From Sandaracinaceae bacterium (lineage in GTDB: Bacteria; Myxococcota_A; Polyangia; Polyangiales; Houyiibacteriaceae): 16,230 nucleotides of DNA. Where the stretch lies: NCBI GenBank assembly GCA_012514415.1, contig JAAZAH010000014.1, positions 1 to 16,230 of the forward strand, in the 5' to 3' direction. This document shows, in pieces, positions 1 to 6,067 of the stretch; the stretch's first letter is position 1, and each line of letters begins with the position of its first letter. The notes under the pieces are model-generated. The model saw nothing but the letters and a program-made list of their open reading frames with translations. It was not told the DNA's origin and searched no databases. The position numbers and the translations under genes are program-made.

Positions 1-1
1 G

Positions 2-409
2 CTCTCGCTCATCGACTTTCAAGACGCGATGCGCGGCCCCTATATCTACGATCTCGTCGCGCTCCTCGCCGACTCCTATATCGAGATGGATCGAAAGACG
101 CGCCTCTCCCTGGTCGACTCCTACGCGCGCCGCCGCGGCTTCGATCTCGAAGCGCTCAGGCGCGATTTCGATCTCCAGACCGTCCAGCGCAAGCTCAAAG
201 ACGCCGGCCGCTTCGTCTTCATCGATCGCGTGCGCGGCAATCCAAGCTTCCTCAAGCATTTCGGATCGAGCCTCAAGCTCGTGGGCGAGGCGCTCGAGGC
301 GCTCCCCGAATACGCGGCTCTATCAGAGCGCCTGAGCGCGCTCATCGAGGGCTTTCCGAATGCGGTCCCGCAGCCGGCGCCGGTGTCGGGCGCTGAGCGA
401 GGTTCGTGA
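2..409 (+). CDS. APH-fold sugar/aminoglycoside kinase family protein, C-terminal part only
   Basis: The reading frame is already open at base 2 and runs to a TGA at 407-409, so only the last 135 residues or so are present and the true start lies left of the window. The first visible residues are LSLIDFQDAMRGPYIYDLVALL. This matches the metal-binding Asp segment (the DFG equivalent, here IDFQD) and the following GP-x-YDL stretch of the phosphotransferase (APH/AmgK-like) kinase family. The catalytic-loop HxDxxxxN must lie upstream and cannot be seen. The remainder is helical, as in the C-lobe of this fold. Family members phosphorylate sugars, amino sugars or choline-like alcohols; AmgK-type enzymes act on cell-wall amino sugars, but the substrate here cannot be told. 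The gene points towards, but is well separated from, the minus-strand jag operon. Confident in the fold, not in the substrate. Confidence 0.75.
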   Translation, partial: LSLIDFQDAMRGPYIYDLVALLADSYIEMDRKTRLSLVDSYARRRGFDLEALRRDFDLQTVQRKLKDAGRFVFIDRVRGNPSFLKHFGSSLKLVGEALEALPEYAALSERLSALIEGFPNAVPQPAPVSGAERGS

Positions 410-630
410 GCGCGACCGCCTTCACGTCGACACCGAAAGCCTTGGCCTCGAGCTCGAACGCTTCGGGAGCGGCGCGCATATCATCAGTCGGCAGCTCCAC
501 GTGAAGGCCGGTTTTGGCGTTCCGGGAACATCACTTTCTCCGAGCGCAGGCCCAAGTCATCACTTCTTCTACAGACGCTTGATACCCGTCCCGGAGTGAT
601 TGTGAACGGGGCGGAATGTCGTTCTGTTTA

Positions 631-858
631 GTCAAGCGCAGTTGACAAAATGCGCTGAGCAAAAAATGCGGCTTCCGCAGATAGTCTGGTAAAGGCGACT
701 AAGTTGACGTCTCTCCGATAGCGATTGGCTATTTCGTCAAGTTTGCTTGATGAAATCGGGGCTCAAGTCGTTGGAAAAGGGAGTTGGTAGTCAAGCGTGA
801 TTGACTAAGTCGCACTCGCCGTGGGTGTCGCTTCCAAAAATGGTCAAGCTGACTTGAG
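631..858. repeat. Five-unit palindrome array, 52-54 bp period
   Basis: Units begin at 631, 684, 736, 790 and 843, giving steps of 53, 52, 54 and 53 bp. Four units fit GTCAAG-N4-(C/G/A)TTGA(C/T/G), a near-perfect 16-bp dyad: GTCAAGCGCAGTTGAC, GTCAAGTTTGCTTGAT, GTCAAGCGTGATTGAC and GTCAAGCTGACTTGAG. The unit at 684 is degenerate (GTCTGGTAAAGGCGAC) but keeps the outer GTC...GAC and shares the flanks TA...TAAG with the unit at 790. The intervening sequences of about 37 bp are all different. The spacing is close to five helical turns, so all dyads would face one side of the DNA. This looks like a protein-binding array; the binder is unknown. Confidence 0.7.
718..732. repeat. Perfect 5-bp inverted repeat between array units
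   Basis: ATAGC-GATTG-GCTAT lies between the second and third units of the palindrome array. A similar short hairpin, TGCGG-CTT-CCGCA, lies at 667-679 between units one and two. Each is short enough to occur by chance, but together they add to the dyad density of this region. Confidence 0.4.
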
Positions 859-866
859 TAATGAGC

Positions 867-884
867 AGCCTACCAATGTAGGCT
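867..884. repeat. Perfect 7-bp hairpin after the palindrome array
   Basis: AGCCTAC-CAAT-GTAGGCT is a perfect 7-bp stem with a 4-nt loop, 8 bp after the last array unit. It is not followed by a T-tract on either strand, so it is not a canonical intrinsic terminator. It could be a further binding site or an RNA hairpin. Confidence 0.5.
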
Positions 885-930
885 CCATCTCGCGCGTTTT
901 ACGGCCTCCGCCCGCTCTGATCCCCAATTG

Positions 931-963
931 AAAAAGCCGGCCCCGCGAACTGCGTGGCCGGCT
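931..963 (-). terminator. Rho-independent terminator of the rpmH-rnpA-yidC-jag operon
   Basis: AGCCGGCC (935-942) and GGCCGGCT (956-963) form a perfect 8-bp GC-rich stem around a 13-nt loop. Read on the minus strand, the stem runs directly into TTTTT (931-935). It lies 18 nt past the jag stop codon, exactly where the operon should end. Confidence 0.88.
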
Positions 964-980
964 CTTCATACTCAAAGCGC

Positions 981-1553
981 TCAGCGCCGTCCACGTCCAC
1001 GCGGAGAGGTCGGGATGATCTGGATCCTTCTCCGCAGGCCCTCGCCACTCGACTCGGTCATCACACCTTCAAATTTGGCGAGCGCGAGGTGGATCACGCG
1101 CCGGTCGCGTGCGGACATCGGCTGAAGCGAGACGCTTCGACCGGTTTGAACGACGCGTTTGGCTTCGCGATGCGCGAGCGATTCAAGGTTCTTATCGTGA
1201 CGCTCTCGATAGTCGCCGGAATCGACGATGATATGGCGAAGCTCATCGGCATCACGATTGACGATGCGATTGAGCAAGAATTGAAGCGCGTCTAGGGTCT
1301 GCCCCTTTTTACCGATCGCGCGCCCGGCCTCGGGTCCCGTCACATCGAGGACGATCTTTTCGCCGTCCTCGCGGATCGTCACATCCGCGTCGATATCCAT
1401 GATGTCGAGGAGATCTTCGAGGATATTGGCAGCGTCTTCGGCTTGCGCGGGGTCATAGTCGTGCGACCGCTTTTTGCGGCGCGCTTTCTCGTCGAGCTCA
1501 TCGTCGACGAGGAGAGCCCCTTCGCGAGGCCCTTTATCACGATCGTCCGCCAC
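981..1553 (-). CDS. jag: Jag/KhpB RNA-binding protein (KH + R3H)
   Basis: A 190-residue single-strand nucleic-acid-binding protein. Residues 1-35 are acidic then basic and look disordered. A KH domain covers about 55-115, with the GxxG loop IGKKG at 80-84 in the stretch GPEAGRAIGKKGQTLDALQ. An R3H domain covers about 120-182, with the signature Arg and His at R151 and H155 (RRVIH). The N-terminal Jag-N domain of many Firmicutes homologues is missing. The GTG start is supported by a strong AGGAGG five bases upstream, which lies inside the yidC coding sequence; the two genes overlap by 17 nt, suggesting translational coupling. In Gram-positives KhpB partners KhpA and influences cell elongation and sRNA binding; the role in this host is not known. 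It is the last gene of the operon and is followed by the terminator at 931-963. Confidence 0.92.
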   Translation of the reverse strand: MADDRDKGPREGALLVDDELDEKARRKKRSHDYDPAQAEDAANILEDLLDIMDIDADVTIREDGEKIVLDVTGPEAGRAIGKKGQTLDALQFLLNRIVNRDADELRHIIVDSGDYRERHDKNLESLAHREAKRVVQTGRSVSLQPMSARDRRVIHLALAKFEGVMTESSGEGLRRRIQIIPTSPRGRGRR

Positions 1554-3303
1554 GGTTCCTCCTGCTGCGAGCGCCCTTCCGGCTCGCTTTTCCGGGCCGC
1601 GACTTCTTTATAGTGGTCGCGGCAGATTCATCAGCGCTCGGCTCGGCATCAGGATCCTCACTCTCTTCTTGAGTAGGATGCTGCTTCTCAAGGCGTTTCT
1701 GGATCCAATATTGTTGACCAATCCCGAGCACGGAGTTCGTTACCATATACACGCAGAGGCCGGCCGGGAGGAAGTACATGAAGAGAGTGATCATCGTCGG
1801 CATGACGATCATCATCATCTTCGCCTGAATCGGATCCATCGCCGCGGGAGAGATCCGCTGCTGGACAATCATCAATCCGCCGAGCGCGAGGGGGAGCGGC
1901 TTGATAAGCGCGATGCCGAGGAGGCCCGGATCGGGCGAGCTCAAATCGTCGAACCAAAGGCCCGAGGCGTGGTAAAGCTGGATATTCGTCGAGAGGCTCT
2001 GATAGAGCGCGAACCAGATCGGCATCTGGAGAAGACTCGGCAAGCAGCCCGCGAGCGGGTTCACGCCATGCTTTTTATAGAGCTCCATGATCGCGGCGCC
2101 CTTCTTTTCGCGATCGTCCTGGTAGAGCTCGTTGATCCGGTCCATCTCCGGCTTGAGAAGGCGCATCCGAGCCATGCTCTGGAAGCTCTTCTCGGTCAGC
2201 GGATAGAGGAGGATCTTCACGATGAGCGTGAGGAGCGCGATGGCGATTCCCCATTCGCCGACATAGCCGTAGATGAAGCTGAGGAGCTGAATCAGGCCAA
2301 AGCCGATAAAGCCGAACCAGCCGAGATCAACGACCGAATCGAGCTCATTTCCGACGGCGGAGAGCGCTTCAAACTCTTTCGGGCCCGCGTACAGCTGGGT
2401 GCGGACGAGGGCGCTCTCGCCAGGCGCGAGGGTCAACTCCTCGCGGTAGAGCCTCGCCGTGAATAGGGTCCCATCGGCGTCCTTTTTTGACGTGCCGCCC
2501 CGATCCTCGGCGAAGAGCTCGCAGCGAACACCGCTCGCGGCCGAATCGGGGAGCATTGCGAGGACAAAATAGGTGTTTTCGATGGCGGCGAAGCGAACGT
2601 CGGGACCCATCGAGAAGGGCGCCTCGAGATCACCGCGGTCGAGGCGCTCGTCATCGCTTCCGGTCTTGCAGAAGCCGTGCGCGATCCAAGGCGAAGGGCG
2701 CGCGATGATGCCCGAGCTCTCTTCTTGGGCGCGCTGAACGTAATGAAACGCTTCGTCGACGACGCGCAGCGTCCGGGGCTTTTCGCCGCGGTTTTCGATG
2801 CGGAGGGTGGAGTAGAGCTGGTAGTCGCCCTCGCGGGCGTTGATCTTTCGGGAGAGGACCAGCCCATCGGTCTCGGCGCGGAAGACCGCTTCGCGATCGC
2901 TTGCGCGCTGAAGACGATAGGTGAGGTCGGTGGGAATCCGAGCTCCTTCGATGCGCTGGCGAAAGGGGAGGTACTCGGGACGGTTGGTTGTGACGAGCTC
3001 AGCGAGCTCATCTTCCTCGGGCCCGTAGCGTTCCTCTTTGATCTTGAGTGAGCGAAGCGCACCGCCGGCGGCGCTAAGGCGCGCGCTGAATTTTTCGGTC
3101 TCGATCGTGACCTCTTCGAGGGCATCGAGGTCGAGCTCGTCGGCGACGACGTCACCGCGCAGCGCTTCGGGAGCGTCCTCCATGCGCTCGATGCCTTCGG
3201 GAGGAGGATCCGCGAAAAACTGAAGCGCGAGGATCATCCCCGAAAAGAGGACGCCAAAAATCGCGAGAGGGAGAAGGGGAGAGCGCTTATTTTCCGCGTT
3301 CAT
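1537..3303 (-). CDS. yidC: Membrane protein insertase YidC/Oxa1
   Basis: A 588-residue inner-membrane insertase of the Gram-negative type. It inserts proteins alone or with SecYEG. Visible parts are an N-terminal helix at about 9-30, a large periplasmic domain at about 31-325, and then the conserved Oxa1 core from about 330 to 535. The core includes KILLYPLTEKSFQSMARMR and NPLAGCLPSLLQMPIW. The conserved hydrophilic-groove Arg (R366 in E. coli) is aligned with Lys363 here. Residues 540-588 form an acidic then strongly basic tail (KASRKGARSRRNRGGRS), which is longer than in E. coli and suits ribosome binding. The ATG start has a GAGG six bases upstream. It lies 24 nt after rnpA; no yidD is found between them, although yidD is common at this position. 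Its 3' end overlaps jag. Confidence 0.96.
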   Translation of the reverse strand: MNAENKRSPLLPLAIFGVLFSGMILALQFFADPPPEGIERMEDAPEALRGDVVADELDLDALEEVTIETEKFSARLSAAGGALRSLKIKEERYGPEEDELAELVTTNRPEYLPFRQRIEGARIPTDLTYRLQRASDREAVFRAETDGLVLSRKINAREGDYQLYSTLRIENRGEKPRTLRVVDEAFHYVQRAQEESSGIIARPSPWIAHGFCKTGSDDERLDRGDLEAPFSMGPDVRFAAIENTYFVLAMLPDSAASGVRCELFAEDRGGTSKKDADGTLFTARLYREELTLAPGESALVRTQLYAGPKEFEALSAVGNELDSVVDLGWFGFIGFGLIQLLSFIYGYVGEWGIAIALLTLIVKILLYPLTEKSFQSMARMRLLKPEMDRINELYQDDREKKGAAIMELYKKHGVNPLAGCLPSLLQMPIWFALYQSLSTNIQLYHASGLWFDDLSSPDPGLLGIALIKPLPLALGGLMIVQQRISPAAMDPIQAKMMMIVMPTMITLFMYFLPAGLCVYMVTNSVLGIGQQYWIQKRLEKQHPTQEESEDPDAEPSADESAATTIKKSRPGKASRKGARSRRNRGGRS

Positions 3304-3327
3304 CAGATGCCTCGAAGGGGGAAATCA

Positions 3328-3744
3328 TCACCGCGTCGCGATCGGCGGAGGGGATGGTGCGCCCCGGCGGGCCTCACTCGCCCGCCTCCAGAGCTTCTCT
3401 TTGGCACCGCGCAATTCGTCGAGGACGTCGCCGGTTCCTTGGATCGCCGCATCCTTTTTGACAATGAAGACGTAATCGAATCCTGCCGGAAAGAGCTCGC
3501 GATGCAGCCGAAAGGCCTCGCGAATGCAGCGGCGGATGCGATTACGCCGGACGGCATTGCCCACCTTGCGTGTGATGGTCACGCCGAGGCGCTTCCGTTC
3601 GTCGTCTCGCGGGCTCAAGATGATGAGGAAGGAGCGAGTGTGGACGCGCAGGCGACTTCTCTGCGCATGGCGATAGTCTACGCGGCTGCGTAAACGATCG
3701 TCGCGGGAGAATCGGTAGGATTGCGCGCGCCCGGCGGGGCTCAC
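3328..3744 (-). CDS. rnpA: Ribonuclease P protein component
   Basis: A 138-residue basic protein that binds the RNase P RNA and helps pre-tRNA 5' leader removal. The family signature is clear at residues 53-75: LGVTITRKVGNAVRRNRIRR, including the RNR motif at R67-R69. The preceding YRFSRDDRLRSRVDYRHAQRS matches the conserved N-terminal strand and helix. The C-terminal tail after about residue 118 is Arg/Pro rich and is an extension beyond the core fold. The called start is GTG at 3744, 6 nt after the rpmH stop; no strong Shine-Dalgarno is visible, so the exact start is uncertain, but the core is not. rpmH-rnpA-yidC-jag is a classic conserved order. Confidence 0.94.
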   Translation of the reverse strand: MSPAGRAQSYRFSRDDRLRSRVDYRHAQRSRLRVHTRSFLIILSPRDDERKRLGVTITRKVGNAVRRNRIRRCIREAFRLHRELFPAGFDYVFIVKKDAAIQGTGDVLDELRGAKEKLWRRASEARRGAPSPPPIATR

Positions 3745-3750
3745 TCGCGA

Positions 3751-3900
3751 TCACTTCTTAGAGACGGAGACCGCGATGCGGCGACGGCCCTTGCGTCGGC
3801 GTGCGTTAAGAACGTTCTGTCCGCCTTTGGTTTTCATGCGCGCGCGGAATCCGTGCGTACGAAGTCGGCGAGTCCGATGAGGCTGATAAGTCCGCTTCAC
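3751..3900 (-). CDS. rpmH: 50S ribosomal protein L34
   Basis: A 49-residue, very basic protein beginning (M)KRTYQPHRTRRLRTHGFRA and continuing with RMKTKGGQNVLNARRRKGR, the almost invariant L34 sequence. The start is GTG at 3898-3900, preceded by GGAG eight bases upstream (CTGGAGACTTCATC). A longer frame runs upstream to 4098, but the extra N-terminal 66 residues do not resemble L34, and the start at 3900 gives the family's normal length. It is the first gene of the minus-strand operon, whose promoter must lie between 3901 and about 4150. Confidence 0.96.
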   Translation of the reverse strand: MKRTYQPHRTRRLRTHGFRARMKTKGGQNVLNARRRKGRRRIAVSVSKK

Positions 3901-4195
3901 GATGAAGTCTCCAGAAAAAAATTGGCCGAAACCAAAGCACGTCGATCCCAGGCTGTCAAGCGCGGCTGGAAATCGCGGCGTGAGGTCAATCGAGGAAGTA
4001 CCGGCCCGAGCGTAGCGCGCCGGTCGGGTATTTTGCAAAACATAGATCGGGACGCGTCTTCCGCCAAGCGACCAGACAAAAAAACCGATGGTATTCAAAG
4101 AAATACGTTAGGAGTGGACGGTGTGGTGCTTGGATCACCCACCTCGTCCGAGGGTGGTTTGGCAGGTCGCATCAACCTAGATCGTGTTTTCCTAG
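3901..4195. other. Divergent intergenic region between rpmH and the HExxH protein gene
   Basis: About 300 bases with no convincing gene. It must carry the rpmH operon promoter on the minus strand, but no -35/-10 pair is good enough to call. An AT-rich patch lies at about 4075-4110. The right end runs into a cluster of short direct repeats (4169-4249). No consensus DnaA box was seen, although the chromosomal origin is often close to rpmH in other bacteria. Confidence 0.5.
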
Positions 4196-4249
4196 GTGTT
4201 TTCAACGGTTTGCGTCAACCTGGGTGGACCTCGCGCGTCAACCTGGGTG
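4169..4249 (+). repeat. Cluster of TCAAC-type direct repeats
   Basis: GCGTCAACCTGGGTG occurs twice with a 23-bp step (4212-4226 and 4235-4249), and a related GCATCAACCTAG lies at 4169-4180. Between them GTGTTTTC is repeated with a 12-bp step (4184 and 4196), the second copy running into TCAACGG. The cluster straddles the earliest possible start (4196) of the next gene, which suggests that this gene really starts further downstream and that the repeats are regulatory. Confidence 0.5.
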
Positions 4250-5923
4250 CGATCGGGGCTCGCCTTCGGTCGCGACGTCGCTCAAGCTCCGGGTGTGTCC
4301 CGCGTGCTCCACATCCCCGGCGCCGACGATCGAGAGCATCATCGCTCGACCGCTGCCCAACGGGTGGCTTCTCTCGCAGCCCGCTCCGAGCTCTTCTTCT
4401 TCAACTACGAATACCGGAAGGCGCTGCCGCTTCCCGAGTGGATGGCGCCGCCCGAGCCGCTCCCGCGTTTTGAGGCAGGCGTCCTCCCGGAGCGAAAATA
4501 CCAAGCCTTTCGGCACGATCTCCTCGTCGCGAGCTTTCATCCCCTTCATCGCGCGAAGTGGACGGCGCATGAGCTCTGCCATCTCCTCGTCGGATTCGCG
4601 TATCGGCCCGATGCCTCGCCGGGATTTCACGCTCTAGGTGCGTGGCTTGCCGAGCTTCTACCGGTCGCCCTTTATTATTTCTTCGACGAGATCGATCTCA
4701 GACGATGCGCGCGGCATGAGGGCGGGGGACCGCTCTACCGCCAATTTTGCGGAGATTGTGAGCAGGCGGCGTTGAACGGCCCGCGCCCTCACCCTCACGT
4801 ACATTTCGAGCGCGAAGGGCGCGCGTTTATCGATAGGGAGCTTGCGGCCGTCGAGCGCGCACGGAAAAGCGGAGAGATCGTCGGCACGCGCTTTGGGAGC
4901 ATCGATCTCGCAAGCGATGCCATCGCGTACGCGGCGGCGCATCGAAGGCGCCTCGAATCCGAAAGTTTTGAGCGCTTCACCTCGGAGTTTTTCTCCGAGG
5001 GCGCAGGACTTCATGCCGATCTCGACTCCTTAATCGAAAGGCTGCTCGAGGTGATGGAGGGCATCGTGAGTGGCGCTCCGGTGAGGCCGCTCGGAGCAAG
5101 CCGCATGGAGCGGATCGCGCAGGACCTGGGCTACCGTCTCCTCCTCATTCTCGATGAAACGGAAGGCGACGCAGGCGTAGAGCTCGATCGCATGATCGAC
5201 CGGCTTGCAAAAGGCCGGGATGATGCGGCGATTCGTTCCGTCGAAGAGGCGTACGAGGCGCTCGCCGAAGAGTATTTTCTGCCGGGTGCCGATGAGGTTT
5301 TCGCCGTCGGTTACGCGCTTCCGGGCGGCGGCGGGTTCGCGCTCGATCAGATCCGCGAGGGCCTCGAATCGGCCGTCCCCAATGCGCTTCTGACACTAGG
5401 GGACGAGGCGGAGCGATGGATCCGCGCCTTCGCACATCACGCGCCCCCGGAGCGCTCCCCTCTCGCGAGACGCTTTGCCCGCTTCCTTGAAAGCGCCTCT
5501 TTGGAAGAGGCCGAGGTCGCGGCCAAAACTGCAGGGGGCCCTCCGGCAGATGCAGTCCTTGAACGCGCCGCGGCCCACGCCCGCTTCGAGGCGGCCATCG
5601 TCCACTCGCAGGTGGCTCCGCCCGAAGTCGAGCTTAGAGCAGGCCTGATCTCTCCGCGCGATCGCTATGTCCTCGCCGCGGGCGTCGAGCTGGTCCGTTC
5701 GTCCTTCGCGCTCGAAGAAGACAGTGAGCCAAGCGACGTTCCCGAGGCCGAGAGGGCGTACCTTATCCGCCGGTTGGCGAGTGGCGAAGTCGAAATCACC
5801 GCGATCGATCCGGAGCTTGCCCTGGCCCTCGAGGGACACGGAGCGCTCTCGCTCGGGCATGTCCCGGCCGAGCTTTTCGAAGCGGGCTATTTGGTTGCCG
5901 AAGCGCTCGGCCCAATCGATTGA
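4196..5923 (+). CDS. Unrecognised protein with an HExxH motif (possible zinc metallopeptidase)
   Basis: I do not recognise the family. The open frame begins right after an in-frame TAG at 4193 and gives up to 575 residues. The start is uncertain: the first GTG (4196) has no ribosome site and sits in repeats, other GTGs occur at 4247, 4295 and 4304, and the first ATG is at 4442. The most telling stretch, numbered from 4196, is WTAHELCHLLVGFAY at 122-136. It contains HExxH (H125, E126, H129) in a helix-like context, followed 24 residues later by E153 in WLAELLP, the layout of a gluzincin-type zinc site. A C-x2-C pair (FCGDC, 184-188) and HPHVH (199-203) follow. The C-terminal two thirds are acidic and helical. 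No signal peptide or membrane helix is apparent, so it is probably cytoplasmic. It is convergent with the lipoprotein gene and not in an operon. Confidence 0.6.
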   Translation: MFSTVCVNLGGPRASTWVRSGLAFGRDVAQAPGVSRVLHIPGADDREHHRSTAAQRVASLAARSELFFFNYEYRKALPLPEWMAPPEPLPRFEAGVLPERKYQAFRHDLLVASFHPLHRAKWTAHELCHLLVGFAYRPDASPGFHALGAWLAELLPVALYYFFDEIDLRRCARHEGGGPLYRQFCGDCEQAALNGPRPHPHVHFEREGRAFIDRELAAVERARKSGEIVGTRFGSIDLASDAIAYAAAHRRRLESESFERFTSEFFSEGAGLHADLDSLIERLLEVMEGIVSGAPVRPLGASRMERIAQDLGYRLLLILDETEGDAGVELDRMIDRLAKGRDDAAIRSVEEAYEALAEEYFLPGADEVFAVGYALPGGGGFALDQIREGLESAVPNALLTLGDEAERWIRAFAHHAPPERSPLARRFARFLESASLEEAEVAAKTAGGPPADAVLERAAAHARFEAAIVHSQVAPPEVELRAGLISPRDRYVLAAGVELVRSSFALEEDSEPSDVPEAERAYLIRRLASGEVEITAIDPELALALEGHGALSLGHVPAELFEAGYLVAEALGPID

Positions 5924-6067
5924 GCTCGACCCAAGCGGAAGGGAGCGGATTTTGTGAGCTCTCCTCGCGTGAAGGCCGGCGGGCCGACGGAAGGCGCGAG
6001 AGGGCGCATTCGTCCTTCGGCGCCGTCGTGCGAACCCGGAAAGCGCCGGCCCGGCATACAGCTCGTA

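Larger units (their letters stand above)
410..930. other. Long non-coding region rich in palindromes
   Basis: About 520 bases without a convincing gene. The part from roughly 610 to 885 is visibly more AT-rich than the flanking coding DNA and packed with dyads: the 53-bp-phased array at 631-858 plus perfect hairpins at 667-679, 718-732 and 867-884. At 342-479 on the minus strand there is a 45-codon open frame (start MRAAPEAFELEAKAF) that looks somewhat protein-like. It overlaps the kinase 3' end, has a stop a few codons upstream of its ATG, and is not called. No tRNA, rRNA or recognisable riboswitch was seen. Confidence 0.6.

Noticed and set aside
342..479. A 45-codon minus-strand gene overlapping the kinase 3' end
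   Set aside because: It looks mildly protein-like but has an in-frame stop shortly upstream of its ATG, no clear ribosome site, and overlaps a better-supported gene. It could be a decayed gene fragment.
631..858. CRISPR array
   Set aside because: The regular spacing is suggestive, but the repeats are only about 16 bp, differ from one another in the core, and one is strongly degenerate. No cas gene is present.
736..858. KstR2 operator (AnCAAGnnCTTGnT) in the palindrome array
   Set aside because: The units have CAAG and CTTG arms but a 4-bp centre instead of 2 bp, and they are about 7 kb from the steroid operon.
1474..2466. A 330-codon open frame on the plus strand across jag and yidC
   Set aside because: It is a mirror frame of yidC; its charged composition reflects the reverse strand of conserved codons.
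3303..3557. A possible yidD between rnpA and yidC
   Set aside because: The 84-codon frame overlaps rnpA and has no YidD motif.
3901..4250. Chromosomal replication origin beside rpmH
   Set aside because: No dnaA gene and no consensus DnaA boxes were seen; the repeats present are of a different sequence.
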